DNA of 64,000 nucleotides from Calothrix sp. PCC 7103 (GTDB taxonomy: Bacteria > Cyanobacteriota > Cyanobacteriia > Cyanobacteriales > Nostocaceae): assembly GCF_000331305.1 (NCBI RefSeq), contig NZ_KB217478.1, positions 3,809,315 through 3,873,314 on the forward strand, given 5' to 3'. Under the pieces are notes generated by a model. The model saw nothing but the letters and a program-made list of their open reading frames with translations. It was not told the origin of the DNA and did not search any database. Each line of letters begins with the position of its first letter. The first letter of the stretch is position 1. The translations under genes and the position numbers were made by a program. Shown here in pieces: positions 1 through 9,941 of this stretch.

Positions 1-884
1 GTAGTTCTAATAAAACCAGCTTGAGCTATACTGTCTCGCTCTTGTGGATGAGCAAGAAAATACTTAATTTTATCTGCTAAATCTTCTGTTGAATGAAAAG
101 CAACTATCTCTTCATTTAAAACATACGAACGTTCTAACTCAGAAGCATATTCTGTGATAAGAAAGCCACCAGCACCTGGAACTTCAAAAGTTCTTGCTTT
201 TACTTGATTGGGACCCTTGTAAGCATTAGCAAAATTCAAACTAATAACAGACTCTCGCATAATGCGCGGTATTTCTTCTGCTGCTACCGAACCATTATCC
301 CAACCATGACCAAAACAAGTTACTTCAATACCCAGTGATTTCAGTTCGCTAATTCGTTGTTTCCTATCACCATGTGCTGCACCGACAAATGAGACTTGAT
401 AACGGCATTGTGATGCAGGTATAGGTTCTTGAAGCATTTGTGAGTTAGCTGCCCACTGTGTTAATAATACATTTTGAATACCATCTTGGTGATACTTAGA
501 AACAGATTCGGCATAAGTTGTGGTCATCGAATGGTATTTAGTGCCAATAAACCGAGATACTTCCCGATATTTCCAGGAGTCATCAGTTGTCCAGGAAATA
601 GTTGCTACATCTCCTCGTGATTGAATAATTTGCAATGTTTCCAACCAAATTTCGTAATCTCTCTGAATTGTGAGCATGACATCTGGTCTTTCTTGTTCAA
701 CCATCTGCAACAGTGATTGATTCAGTTCTGCATAGTTAGCAAATTTAGTTTTTTCCCAAGAATCAAAATGAATAACTTTATGTCCTAGTCTTTCCAGAGC
801 AGGGACAAAAGCAGCATACTCAGTACCGATTCCACGAGTTGGATCGCCATATTGATATTTACCAAAGACACATAATACTTTCAT
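1..884 (-). CDS. CgeB-like glycosyltransferase, 3' end outside window
   Basis: An open frame runs without a stop from an ATG at 884 to the window edge, so the C-terminus is missing. I translated it by hand: it begins MKVLCVFGKYQYGDPTRG, and later shows VSFVGAAHGDRKQRISEL and the segment KARTFEVPGAGGFLITEYA. That last pattern, followed by an acidic stretch and a segment on HPQERDSIAQAG, is typical of the CgeB/DUF3880 family of GT4-like glycosyltransferases, which act at the cytoplasmic face on surface glycans. It is the most downstream gene seen in the minus-strand polysaccharide island, 7 bp after the methyltransferase gene at 892. The family call is good; the sugar and acceptor are unknown. 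Confidence 0.75.
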   Translation of the reverse strand, partial: MKVLCVFGKYQYGDPTRGIGTEYAAFVPALERLGHKVIHFDSWEKTKFANYAELNQSLLQMVEQERPDVMLTIQRDYEIWLETLQIIQSRGDVATISWTTDDSWKYREVSRFIGTKYHSMTTTYAESVSKYHQDGIQNVLLTQWAANSQMLQEPIPASQCRYQVSFVGAAHGDRKQRISELKSLGIEVTCFGHGWDNGSVAAEEIPRIMRESVISLNFANAYKGPNQVKARTFEVPGAGGFLITEYASELERSYVLNEEIVAFHSTEDLADKIKYFLAHPQERDSIAQAGFIRT

Positions 885-891
885 ATAGTAA

Positions 892-1635
892 TTAAGCAGT
901 TTTTTTTATCGCGGTTACATGATACCCAATTGTGAAACCTTTATTTTTATCAAGGTTATCAAGAAAATGACACGTAATAGGGAGAATAAATGTAAACCAA
1001 GGTAAGAGGAATAACCATAGAGGAAGCCAGAGTAAACACAAAACTATATTGATATTCAATTTCCAAGGAATGGTAGTTTGAGCAAAACGGATGCTTTCCT
1101 GACCATAATGTTTAAAGAATCCTCCATTCGGTTCTATAAAAATATCTGAGAAACCAGCTTCAGTCAAGAATTTTTCATACCAATAGGGGGTATAACCACC
1201 ATAAAAATGGTACGGTTCTTGGTGGATACCTGAGCCAAGGGGAGCAGTCAGCAGGAGCTTACCACCAGGCTTAAGTATTCGAGAAAATTCATATATAACT
1301 TTAATCGGTTCAGGTACATGTTCTAATACTTCAGTGCATAAAATAGCATCAAAGTTGGCATCAGGAATTGGAATATTAGTTGCATCGCATACATAATTTA
1401 TTTTACCATATCCACTATGACCTCGTAGTTGTTCTGGTGATAGTGGTGTAAAATCCTGGGTTTTATAATCACAATGGAGAAAATATTCGCGGTAAGGACA
1501 AGAACCTGCTCCTACATCTAGAATAGAATTGTTCACTGGAATTAGAGAAGCTTGTTTGGCAACCCACTTATCTCTTTCTACTAAGTTAAAGTTGAGAATT
1601 TTACTTGTTTGAAAGTATTGTTTTAATAAATTCAT
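892..1635 (-). CDS. Class I SAM-dependent methyltransferase
   Basis: A 247-residue protein. Motif I is ILDVGAGSCPYREYF (about residues 38-52), the acidic post-motif follows, and motif IV/V is seen as DAILCTEVLEHVPEP with LKPGGKLLLTAPLG after it. This is the Methyltransf_11 pattern. Near the C-terminus (about residues 195-225) there is a strongly hydrophobic tryptophan-rich stretch that could hold the enzyme at the membrane. It lies in a minus-strand run of glycan genes, 23 bp from the DUF268-like gene, so a role in methylating a sugar or a lipid-linked glycan is plausible. Substrate unknown. Confidence 0.8.
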   Translation of the reverse strand: MNLLKQYFQTSKILNFNLVERDKWVAKQASLIPVNNSILDVGAGSCPYREYFLHCDYKTQDFTPLSPEQLRGHSGYGKINYVCDATNIPIPDANFDAILCTEVLEHVPEPIKVIYEFSRILKPGGKLLLTAPLGSGIHQEPYHFYGGYTPYWYEKFLTEAGFSDIFIEPNGGFFKHYGQESIRFAQTTIPWKLNINIVLCLLWLPLWLFLLPWFTFILPITCHFLDNLDKNKGFTIGYHVTAIKKTA

Positions 1636-1658
1636 AAACTTTTTAGATTGATAAAAAA

Positions 1659-2423
1659 CTAGTTGATTTTATTTTTGGTAAATACAAACATTCCGCAAGC
1701 ATATTCTGAATTTATTGCTGAATCTAAATTTACTTCATCAAGATAATTTTTGTTATCATCAGCAAAAGAAAAATCAACTAAACTTAAAGCACTAAACATT
1801 TCAATAACTGTGTTTGGCGAGAACACTCGATGTGCATTGAAGCATATTCGCTCTCTACCAATTGGAACTGAAATATATAAATAACCATTTGGCTTTAGTA
1901 TCCTACTGAGTTCTTTAGCAGCTTTAATACTTCCATCTGGGTCAAGAGGGTCTCCGTAGCGTCCTAAACCAATATGTTCAATGACATGCAAACAAGAGAG
2001 AGACTCAACAGATTCATCAGGGAAAGGTAAGTTTAATATATCTCCTTGAGTACAACTTAAACCCTGAAGCGATGTTTGTAAGGGACGATAATCGATGAAA
2101 GTAGTATTGATAAAGCCACTGATAGTACCAATTAATCGAATATCAGATGCCACATCTACATGCTGTAAAGCCTTTCTAGAAGACAGTTGTCGAGCAAGCC
2201 AACAAGATTGATAAAAGTAATGTGGATCAAATGAAGTATGCGATGTATCATCTCTAAAACAAGGATAGCTATCCCAGAAATGTATCACCTCTTTTTCATT
2301 AACTAAATAATTAAATTTTAGATAGTCACGAACATACTTGGGAATACTCAAAAAACCTAGTATTTTTGATAGATCAAGAATACTGTTAATCCATCTTAAT
2401 ATGAAACTAGAACTAATATTCAT
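1659..2423 (-). CDS. DUF268-like methyltransferase-fold protein
   Basis: A 254-residue protein. The centre resembles DUF268: a segment with HVDVASDIRLIG, then GDILNLPFPDESVESLSCLH, HVIEHIGLGRYGDPLDPDGS and ELSRILKPNGYLYISVPIG. The glycine-rich SAM loop is not canonical (VASDIRLIG replaces the usual DxGxGxG), as is common in DUF268, so activity is uncertain. Its start overlaps the stop of the GT2 gene by 4 bp (2420-2423), which points to translational coupling in one operon. Confidence 0.7.
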   Translation of the reverse strand: MNISSSFILRWINSILDLSKILGFLSIPKYVRDYLKFNYLVNEKEVIHFWDSYPCFRDDTSHTSFDPHYFYQSCWLARQLSSRKALQHVDVASDIRLIGTISGFINTTFIDYRPLQTSLQGLSCTQGDILNLPFPDESVESLSCLHVIEHIGLGRYGDPLDPDGSIKAAKELSRILKPNGYLYISVPIGRERICFNAHRVFSPNTVIEMFSALSLVDFSFADDNKNYLDEVNLDSAINSEYACGMFVFTKNKIN

Positions 2424-3247
2424 ATGACTTTTATAATCCTTAAGTTATCTACAATTGTGCCTTTAGAAACCTTTTTAATTGTAAATTTACTACCTACATA
2501 CGCTCTCCATCTTGCTTTATAAGTGTAAATAGATTCGAGTAAATAGGATGAAAATCTGGAAGTTTTTTGCGGCATCATCCTTTTTTGTATTAATTGTCTT
2601 TCTTGTTTATATTTTTTTGAGGAAGAAGATTTTTGACAAGCATGTTTTCTAAAAGCACTGAAAATAAATGGTGCATATATCGTTTTACCATTTAATGCAA
2701 TATTTAGAAAGAAAGAATAGTCAGCAGCATATTTTAGCTGAGTATCTAAACCACCAATACAATCATAAATACTTTTTCGCCAAAAACAAGCATCTTGAAG
2801 AGGTGTCCAGCCTCCATAAAGCATCATTTTTTCCAAGGATTGAACATAACCTGAAGAATGACTAATCACACGATTATATTCGTCTATATAAAGATCATCA
2901 CCAAAGATTAAATCAGTATCAGTTTCTGTAAGAATTTCTCGTGCTTTTTCCAAAGCTCCTTTTAGTAATATATCTCCTGAGTTGACCCAGCACATAAATT
3001 CCCCCGTACATCTGCTGAATCCTTTTGCTATTCCATCAGCATATCCTTTATCTGGTTCACTAACCCAACCAGTTAAATCGTTTTCATACTTCTTGATAAT
3101 TTCCACATCATTTCCGGTCGAACCTCCATCAATCACAAAGTATTCATCTCCAGAACGCAAGTTAGAAAGTACGGATTCAATGGTATCGGGGAGATAATTC
3201 GCCATATTAAGATTAGGCGTGACAACTGAAAATCGATATTTTTCCAT
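2420..3247 (-). CDS. Family 2 glycosyltransferase
   Basis: A 275-residue GT-A fold enzyme. The N-terminus FSVVTPNLNMANYLPDTIES is the GT2 nucleotide-binding start. YFVIDGGSTGNDVEIIKKY follows, then WVSEPDKGYADGIAKGF and the acidic motif WVNSGDI, where related enzymes carry DxD-like residues. The aromatic segment GGWTPLQDACFWRKSIYD matches the acceptor region of WcaA-type enzymes. It probably transfers a nucleotide-activated sugar onto a lipid-linked oligosaccharide at the cytoplasmic membrane. It is coupled by a 4-bp overlap to the DUF268-like gene. Confidence 0.85.
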   Translation of the reverse strand: MEKYRFSVVTPNLNMANYLPDTIESVLSNLRSGDEYFVIDGGSTGNDVEIIKKYENDLTGWVSEPDKGYADGIAKGFSRCTGEFMCWVNSGDILLKGALEKAREILTETDTDLIFGDDLYIDEYNRVISHSSGYVQSLEKMMLYGGWTPLQDACFWRKSIYDCIGGLDTQLKYAADYSFFLNIALNGKTIYAPFIFSAFRKHACQKSSSSKKYKQERQLIQKRMMPQKTSRFSSYLLESIYTYKARWRAYVGSKFTIKKVSKGTIVDNLRIIKVI

Positions 3248-3293
3248 ATTTTTGAGGGAATTAATAAAGAAAATAATAGATAAATTTATTCAT

Positions 3294-4550
3294 TCATTCA
3301 TAACTATTAGATTTATCGAGTAAATCTTTCATATTAGAATTATAAAGCTGATCTAGTAAAGGAATAATACATAATGCAATGTTATAAGTTGAGACTGCTG
3401 CAAAAGGTGGGAATGCAAACATTTTACAAATAATTATAGTTATTACTAAAACTTTTGTTAAAAAGGTTTTACAACATCGAAAAATGAAAACCATAGCGCA
3501 TAAAGATATTACCATACCTACCAAGCCTGACATCAATGCAGCATCCATAACATAGTTATGAAAGCTAAAACTAAATTTGCCGCCTAAATTGGTATTCAAG
3601 TCAGCATTAAACAAATAAATTTTATCTAAGTTTGAAAAGAAATCAGCCCATAGATCGAACCTACCGGACTCCAGCAATTTGTCTTCAGAACCCTCAAATC
3701 TTTGAAAAATTGACAAATTACCAATACTTGTTGTAACAACTTGATATACAAAAGGTAGAAATCCTAAAGAAACTATAGCGACAGTAAATATTTTTTTTCT
3801 TGACTTGCATTCAAATTTTAATTTTGTATATATGAGCAAGAAAAAATTAACTATATAAATAAATAAACATCCTCTAGAACCAATAGAAAGAAGAAAGAGG
3901 CTTGACAGAATAAAATATAGAAAAGTAGATAATCTCAATCTTGTAAAATAAAAAGAATAAAGTAAAAAGAATGTTGGAGCTGACAAAATCTCCCAAAAAG
4001 CGCCACCAGCAACAGGTCCTAAAAATGGATAATTAATTTCTAAGGATTCTTGATTATTTACTAAATAATAAATTTGGCTCAAATTATATTGTTTAGTTGA
4101 AAGAATAATTAAAATAAATAATGCAATTAATAAAAATGAAGATATAAATATATAAAAAGATTTTTTTATGAGTTGAATATTATACTTTACATTGCTAATT
4201 AATACAAATATAATCGCTATTGTACTGCTTAAAATTAAATTTTTAGACCCATATTCTATTCCTTCTTTTAAAGATATATCAGTATAGTCATTAAAAAAAA
4301 CACCAATTGCTGGAGCAGCGAATAGAAAGATTCCAATAATCATCTCTCTTGATTGCTTAGAAATATATAGCTTGAATTTAGACTGAATAATCCTTAATAT
4401 TAAAAGCCCAGAGAATAAAAGTAAAACATTTATTACCCTTGGATTAGTTATTGCCGTTAAAGGTAAAATACCACATGATATATATATATATGTTTCTCGT
4501 GTATTGATTCTAAAGTTCATAGCAGCTTTATTTTCAGTTAATTTATACAT
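3294..4550 (-). CDS. O-antigen polymerase (Wzy)-like membrane protein
   Basis: A protein of about 420 residues made almost entirely of hydrophobic helices (10-12 by eye), with a larger polar loop around FEGSEDKLLESGRFDLWADF. This Gly-Arg-x-x-x-W loop is typical of Wzy/WaaL family proteins, which polymerise or ligate glycan repeat units on the periplasmic side. The frame can be extended to a TTG at 4598 that overlaps the previous gene. I prefer the ATG at 4550; the ATG at 4520 (MNFRINTRETYIY) is equally possible. Base composition is very AT-rich. It is the only polymerase candidate among these genes. Confidence 0.75.
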   Translation of the reverse strand: MYKLTENKAAMNFRINTRETYIYISCGILPLTAITNPRVINVLLLFSGLLILRIIQSKFKLYISKQSREMIIGIFLFAAPAIGVFFNDYTDISLKEGIEYGSKNLILSSTIAIIFVLISNVKYNIQLIKKSFYIFISSFLLIALFILIILSTKQYNLSQIYYLVNNQESLEINYPFLGPVAGGAFWEILSAPTFFLLYSFYFTRLRLSTFLYFILSSLFLLSIGSRGCLFIYIVNFFLLIYTKLKFECKSRKKIFTVAIVSLGFLPFVYQVVTTSIGNLSIFQRFEGSEDKLLESGRFDLWADFFSNLDKIYLFNADLNTNLGGKFSFSFHNYVMDAALMSGLVGMVISLCAMVFIFRCCKTFLTKVLVITIIICKMFAFPPFAAVSTYNIALCIIPLLDQLYNSNMKDLLDKSNSYE

Positions 4551-4594
4551 AAAGTCTATAATTATGCAGCAGTATTTACATCTTAAATATACAT

Positions 4595-5869
4595 TCAAAA
4601 ATTGCTGTTACTATTAGAAGTTGATTCTAGAATTTCTTTGTATAGATTAATGTATTTTTTTGCTTGTAAATTAAGTGTAAATTGTTGTTCTACTTTTGTT
4701 CTAGCGGCAAAACAAAATTTATTATACCTATCTTCATCTTCCAATATATAACTAATTCCATTGGCTAAGTCATCATGATTTAGATATTCAGCAAGGTATC
4801 CATTTTGGAGATGATCTACGATGTCTTGAAAACCAGTTGACTTAAAAGCGACAACGGGAGTTCCGCAAGCTAGTGACTCCATTGCTGTCTTACCAAATGC
4901 TTCTTGCGTCGATGGAGTGACAGTTACATCTGCTGCTGAATATGCTGAGGCTAAAAGTTGATCATCTTGTAGAAAACCAGTACAATGAATCTTTATAGGT
5001 AAACACATAAAATCTTTGGCTTGAGAAGAGCCAACTATTAAGAGTTCACTTTTTTCCACAAAATCAGGATTGCTACAAAGTCTTCTTAAAGCTGCAATCA
5101 AATATTGATAGCCTTTTCTTTTACTTTCTGTAGCAGCTATTGCACAAAAAAGTATTATATTTTTGTTTACTGGAAGATTAAATCTTTTACGGGCACTTTC
5201 TTTTGGTATTGGCTTGAACTTAGATTCATCCAGAGCATTATGAATCACTTCTATTCTTTTATTTTGAAATAGGCTACTCTCTTTTGCACGTTCCGCCAAC
5301 CAATTGCTAATTGCTACAATTGTAAAATCAGTATTTTTCCAAGCATTCCACTTTCTGTTCCAAATTTTTCGAGATAAATCGTTATCGAAGTGAGAATCTA
5401 GTTTTGGACATGAGCCACATGAATTTGTATACATTAAGCAATCATCAGAATAGTGACAACCTCCAGTAAATGCCCATAAATCACGAAGTGTCCAAAGTAC
5501 TGGTACTGAAAATTTAGCTATACTCTCTAACCGCAGGAACCCATTACCAATCCAGTGTAGATTAATTACGTCTGGTTTTAAGCGTTTAACTTGATAAGGA
5601 GTCAAGTTAGGCATCCAAGAAACTGAGAATGTTTCAGAATCGCGATTAGGATATAAATGAAGTGGCAATCTGTCCAATTTAGAATTAAGCTCGTGTAACA
5701 GGTTAGAAAAATTTTGTTCTGCTCCAATTACAGAATTATCACTACTTAATTTTTCTCGTACTAGCATTATAGATTCTACATTTGCACCCAAAAGCGCTTG
5801 ATGAAGCCAATATGCTCCACGAGCAGCCCCAAATTTTATATCAGCAGTGCTTAGATGAACTACTTTCAT
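4595..5869 (-). CDS. Family 4 glycosyltransferase
   Basis: A 424-residue GT-B enzyme. The N-terminus KVVHLSTADIKFGAARGAYW is the WcaC-like GT4 start. The middle has LHWIGNGFLRLESIA and a cysteine-rich GGCHYSDDCLMYTNSCGSCP segment seen in this subfamily. The C-terminal nucleotide-sugar site is TPSTQEAFGKTAMESLACG, the EX7E motif of retaining GT4 enzymes, followed by TPVVAFKSTGFQDIV. It overlaps the next upstream gene by 29 bp (5841-5869), consistent with one operon. Sugar specificity cannot be read from the sequence. Confidence 0.85.
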   Translation of the reverse strand: MKVVHLSTADIKFGAARGAYWLHQALLGANVESIMLVREKLSSDNSVIGAEQNFSNLLHELNSKLDRLPLHLYPNRDSETFSVSWMPNLTPYQVKRLKPDVINLHWIGNGFLRLESIAKFSVPVLWTLRDLWAFTGGCHYSDDCLMYTNSCGSCPKLDSHFDNDLSRKIWNRKWNAWKNTDFTIVAISNWLAERAKESSLFQNKRIEVIHNALDESKFKPIPKESARKRFNLPVNKNIILFCAIAATESKRKGYQYLIAALRRLCSNPDFVEKSELLIVGSSQAKDFMCLPIKIHCTGFLQDDQLLASAYSAADVTVTPSTQEAFGKTAMESLACGTPVVAFKSTGFQDIVDHLQNGYLAEYLNHDDLANGISYILEDEDRYNKFCFAARTKVEQQFTLNLQAKKYINLYKEILESTSNSNSNF

Positions 5870-6806
5870 GATTGTTAAATCTTAGTTTGTTTTCTATTAT
5901 AAATTGTATCTTTCTCAAGCCGGAATCAATTCTAGCTAATGGTCTAGATTTCAGCATTTTATTAAAATAGATTATATCTGCATTTGTATCCTTCAATATG
6001 AATTTCGGATGTTGCAATGGAAATTGCATTTCCTCAGTTGAGAGGTTGGCAAGAGGACTCCATTCAACTTTTGTATGTGTAGCATCTGGACCAAATCCTA
6101 TATTAGTAACCAGATTTTTAGTTGGCTTTATCGAAAGACCACCTTGACAGACACAGGACAGATGCCAAGAGTAATCCCAAGTATCTATTTCACCAGAATG
6201 TACACGCTGCCAATTTTTTGATCTTAATTTAAATTCTTGCTCACAACAGAAAATATCTTTAAAAAGGGAGCTTTGCTTTACTACATCATCCCAGTAGCTA
6301 ATATTGACATCATAGAATTTCCATGCTCTTCTCCAGCTTGCCCAACCCCATATACCTGTGACTGTTGAAAAATAGTAACTTTGGTCGGGAAATGAGCCTG
6401 AAATTCCATAGTTGCATCCGCTAATATGCATAACACGGTTATCATATCTATAGTGTTCCAGAAGCTCTTCGCAAAAGCGAAAAAAAGTAAGATGAGGAAG
6501 GCAATCATCTTCTAGAATTATTGCTTCTTCAACATTTTCAAATACCCAATCTAGTCCACTTGCGACTCTTTTTTTACAGCCCAAGTTAACATCGGAATAA
6601 TTAGTTAATACCTCACACTCCCAATCAACTTGTTTAATAATTTCACGAGTATCTTTACATTTTTCTACTTCACCAGGTTTATCTGTACGGGGACTATCTG
6701 CAACAACTAACAGCTTAGGAGGTTTAGCTTGACGGATGGCTTCAAATACTTTTGCTGTAGTATCTGGACGATTAAATATTAAGAAGGCAACTGGAGTTTT
6801 CATCAT
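5841..6806 (-). CDS. GT-A fold glycosyltransferase (HlpA-like)
   Basis: A 321-residue protein beginning MMKTPVAFLIFNRPDTTAKV; the second Met is an equally good start. LLVVADSPRTDKPGE and the acidic motif AIILEDDCLPHLTFFRFCEE give the nucleotide-sugar binding DD motif seen in GNT-I-like transferases. Cyanobacterial relatives are often labelled hemolytic protein HlpA-like, a name with no functional support. WGWASWRRAWKFYD is a typical aromatic acceptor motif of the group. It belongs to the minus-strand glycan operon. Confidence 0.75.
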   Translation of the reverse strand: MMKTPVAFLIFNRPDTTAKVFEAIRQAKPPKLLVVADSPRTDKPGEVEKCKDTREIIKQVDWECEVLTNYSDVNLGCKKRVASGLDWVFENVEEAIILEDDCLPHLTFFRFCEELLEHYRYDNRVMHISGCNYGISGSFPDQSYYFSTVTGIWGWASWRRAWKFYDVNISYWDDVVKQSSLFKDIFCCEQEFKLRSKNWQRVHSGEIDTWDYSWHLSCVCQGGLSIKPTKNLVTNIGFGPDATHTKVEWSPLANLSTEEMQFPLQHPKFILKDTNADIIYFNKMLKSRPLARIDSGLRKIQFIIENKLRFNNHESSSSKHC

Positions 6807-6844
6807 CTAAGATTATTTCTAAATATAAAACAAAAGTAAATATA

Positions 6845-7879
6845 TTAATTTTTCATTAAATGAACCCATAAAGCACTTCCACCAACCTCTTTATAATTTT
6901 CAAATATTAGTTTTTTGAATTTTATTTTCAGATAATATAATCTAAATGGAAGTGATATTTTTTTAATTATTTTGTTTTTGGAAAGAAAATTCTCTATTGT
7001 ATTATCGTTCTGAATATCTCTGAGGTATTTATATAAAGTAAATTTATTAAGAAACAACTCAAAATCTGAATCCTCAACTTTATAATCATTGATTGTCCAC
7101 CCAAATTTTTCAGCAATAAGTTCAAATGTTTTTTTGTTATATCGACCAATATGGTTTGGAGGCATGTCTAGTAAAGCACCATTAGACTCATTGAAGTTAA
7201 TGAATTTTTGATTAGGAACAGATATGAACAAATGAGCTTTATTTTTAGTAATACTATTTAATACATTAAATGTAAATTCCATATTATCTAAATGCTCTAA
7301 CACTTGAAATAGACATACTATTGAAAACTTTTGTGACCATTCTTCTGATTTTTGCCTGAAATCTATTGGATATACAGTTATACCCATTTTTTTTAGTTGT
7401 TCTATCCCATATTCACTATATTCCGTTGCCGTAATTCGTGTAGATGGTAATTTTGATAAAATCTTCTTGGTAAATGAGCCATCACCAGCACCTATTTCTA
7501 GAAAATTCAATTGGCTATTTGAATCTATAATTGTATTTTCGATAATCTTACTTATAGAATTGAAGGTTTCTTCAAACTCAAACTTCCATTTTGGATAACC
7601 TGTCCTTTGATAGGCTAAATCATAAAATATCTTATCTCCTCCCATATATGGATTCGCATAGCCAAAGCCACAGTTTTGACATTCTAATACTTGGCACTTG
7701 TTTTTTCCCCATAATTTTAATAAATGTTGACTAAGTTGAGTATATTTTTTGCTTGATTGATTTGGGATAAAATGTTTTGCTGATTGTTCATTTGTCACTT
7801 CGTATAAAATTTTGTAACTGTTATTTCCACAAACCGGACAATTAAATTTATTTGAGCTTGTCATAAATATAATTAACAT
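6845..7879 (-). CDS. Methyltransferase with N-terminal zinc-binding segment
   Basis: A protein of about 340 residues; the second Met (MTSSNKFNCPVCGNN, near 7864) is a likely start. It opens with a CPVCG pair and a later CQNCGFGYANP pair, forming a probable zinc ribbon as in SAM methyltransferases of nucleotide-sugar pathways (Methyltransf_13/23 type). Motif I is FLEIGAGDGSFTKKIL, followed by VCLFQVLEHLDN and LFISVPNQ. The family often modifies deoxysugars. AT-rich like its neighbours. Confidence 0.75.
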   Translation of the reverse strand: MLIIFMTSSNKFNCPVCGNNSYKILYEVTNEQSAKHFIPNQSSKKYTQLSQHLLKLWGKNKCQVLECQNCGFGYANPYMGGDKIFYDLAYQRTGYPKWKFEFEETFNSISKIIENTIIDSNSQLNFLEIGAGDGSFTKKILSKLPSTRITATEYSEYGIEQLKKMGITVYPIDFRQKSEEWSQKFSIVCLFQVLEHLDNMEFTFNVLNSITKNKAHLFISVPNQKFINFNESNGALLDMPPNHIGRYNKKTFELIAEKFGWTINDYKVEDSDFELFLNKFTLYKYLRDIQNDNTIENFLSKNKIIKKISLPFRLYYLKIKFKKLIFENYKEVGGSALWVHLMKN

Positions 7880-7890
7880 TTAAACAACAA

Positions 7891-8610
7891 CTAATTATCT
7901 ATAGGTTTTTGAGCTTCCATATACAAAGTTTCCCAAGCTCTTTCCTCTCTATCTTTCAATAGAGAAATATCGCTTCCTTTCATAAAACTAACTTCTCGAA
8001 TATTAATAAATCCCGATTTATTTAAACATTTTTCGAGTAATTCACTGTCCCATAGAGAAAGATGAAAGTAGTCTTGGGTTAAGGTTCTCATTGCCTCACA
8101 ACCTGTCTCCCATCTGTTAAACTGCTCGTTTACTTCTTGTCCGCAGTAGTGATTCACATATTTCCTTAAATCAGGGACAGTGACTCGCAGCCAAGCACCT
8201 GGTTTCATGGTTCTATATAGCTCCTGAATCAATTGTATTCCTTGGTTTGGATAAAGATGCTCAAGAGTATGCTCTGTAAAAACACCATCCCACACATTGT
8301 CATCACAATTGAGAGGAAATCGTAGATCCAACATCCAATCGTGCCAATTAGTATTTTTGTCAATAAGCAATCTCAAACGAAATTGAAAAAAATCAGCATT
8401 CACCCAACCTTGCAAATAGGTCTTTCCACACCCTAAATGAAGTAAATTTTTACTATATTCTTTGGGTTTGGGCTTAAAGTTAAATAAAAATCTACCACAT
8501 AAGCTTTTAAGCTCAAATGAAAGTAATCCTATCAAATTACTTTGGTAATTGTTATGGAAAATATTGTATTTTTCTTGCTTTAGTTTCGTATTCATAAATA
8601 CTACCTTCAA
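7891..8610 (-). CDS. SAM-dependent methyltransferase
   Basis: A 239-residue protein; an internal Met (MNTKLKQEKYN, about 8595) may be the true start. It contains NLLHLGCGKTYLQGWVNADF, the motif-I variant of a family of predicted SAM methyltransferases frequent in glycan clusters, then DGVFTEHTLEHLYPNQG and MKPGAWLRVTVPDLRKYV. The final third is WETGCEAMRTL and SGFINIREVSFMKG. It lies 11 bp from the methyltransferase at 6845, in the same orientation. Substrate unknown. Confidence 0.75.
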   Translation of the reverse strand: MKVVFMNTKLKQEKYNIFHNNYQSNLIGLLSFELKSLCGRFLFNFKPKPKEYSKNLLHLGCGKTYLQGWVNADFFQFRLRLLIDKNTNWHDWMLDLRFPLNCDDNVWDGVFTEHTLEHLYPNQGIQLIQELYRTMKPGAWLRVTVPDLRKYVNHYCGQEVNEQFNRWETGCEAMRTLTQDYFHLSLWDSELLEKCLNKSGFINIREVSFMKGSDISLLKDREERAWETLYMEAQKPIDN

Positions 8611-8618
8611 CTTATATT

Positions 8619-9941
8619 CTAGAAACGAAATATTAGAATTGACTTAATCTGTAAAATGAATATTTTCCAGCTTTTTGAATCTATTGCATTAGCGAAAACT
8701 GAACCAAATGCGTAAGATATAATAGTCGCACTTGCAGCACCAACTCCATAATATTTAGGAATCAATAAAAGATTTAAAAGTATGTTTGATATAGCTCCAA
8801 TTAGAGTCCTTCTGAATGGAAGATGAGTTAACCCTTCTGCAATAAACCAGGGTGAAGCACCAACTCCCATAAAGACAAATACACAAGCCCAAATATGAAT
8901 TCTTAATATCACTTCAGCTTCATTATAACTGCTGCCAAATGTTATTTTAATGATTGTTCCAGCTAGTATTGAAATTGTTAAAGCAATTATAATAGAAAAT
9001 CTTGTTAAAAGATTAAGCGAATGTTCTAATTTGCGATAATAAATAGCCTCACTTACTTTTTTAGAGCCATAAATTGAAGGAGTAACTGAAGACATAATTG
9101 CTGTTGCTATAAAATACCAAACTTCAGAAACACGAGTTGCTGCTGAATAAATTCCTACAGCTTTATCTCCAACCATTTGACCTAACATAATTTGGTCTAT
9201 TTTTACGTAAATCATGATAGCTAAACCAGATAAAATCAAAGGATAGCTATCTTTAAGAAGATTTCTGGCAAGGGGAAAACTCCAATGCCACAACCAAATT
9301 GAGTGTCCATTTACTTTATACGCAAATATCAAACCGATCGCACCCAAACCAACTTCTACTAATCCTGCCCAAGCAAAGGCAATAAGCGGTGCTTGCATTG
9401 TAATTAGAGCTATTTTCAGCAAAGTTACGATGATAAAGGCTGTATTTTTAGCAACCACAGTGTATTTTGACTGCACTTGCGACTGAAACCAAAGGTCAAT
9501 CGTATCAAAAGACTGAAAAATCCCTACAGATGCCAAAATTACTACTAGTGAAATGCTTAACTCGTCATCATGACGTAATATAAAAATTGAGACTGATGCT
9601 AACAATAAACATCCAACTCCACCAAGCATTTTTAGCCAAAAAACTGTCCCTAAAATTTGCTCTTTATTTTCAGGCTTACGCACAATAGACTGGACTGTTA
9701 TAGCATCTAATCCTAATGTAGAAAAGCTAATAAATAGTGCTACGAAAGCATTGGCATAGTTAAAAACACCAAACTGCTGTACTCCCAAATAACGAGCAAC
9801 CCAAACACCGACAAATAAACCAACACCCATCCGCAGAATTCTATCTGCAAACAACCAACCCGTATTAGCAATAATTGCACGTAAGCCAGAGCGAGATTTG
9901 AGGATTGATAGCTTTTTTTGAATTTTTAACTTACGTAACAT
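8619..9941 (-). CDS. Wzx-like polysaccharide flippase (MOP superfamily)
   Basis: A 440-residue integral membrane protein with 12 or more helices and the N-terminal pattern ANTGWLFADRILRMGVGLFV, which is diagnostic of the polysaccharide-biosynthesis branch of the MOP superfamily. GVQQFGVFNYANAFVALF is the conserved second-helix region. It probably flips the lipid-linked repeat unit across the inner membrane for the Wzy-like protein at 3294. It is the first gene of the minus-strand island, with 531 bp of non-coding DNA upstream. Confidence 0.85.
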   Translation of the reverse strand: MLRKLKIQKKLSILKSRSGLRAIIANTGWLFADRILRMGVGLFVGVWVARYLGVQQFGVFNYANAFVALFISFSTLGLDAITVQSIVRKPENKEQILGTVFWLKMLGGVGCLLLASVSIFILRHDDELSISLVVILASVGIFQSFDTIDLWFQSQVQSKYTVVAKNTAFIIVTLLKIALITMQAPLIAFAWAGLVEVGLGAIGLIFAYKVNGHSIWLWHWSFPLARNLLKDSYPLILSGLAIMIYVKIDQIMLGQMVGDKAVGIYSAATRVSEVWYFIATAIMSSVTPSIYGSKKVSEAIYYRKLEHSLNLLTRFSIIIALTISILAGTIIKITFGSSYNEAEVILRIHIWACVFVFMGVGASPWFIAEGLTHLPFRRTLIGAISNILLNLLLIPKYYGVGAASATIISYAFGSVFANAIDSKSWKIFILQIKSILIFRF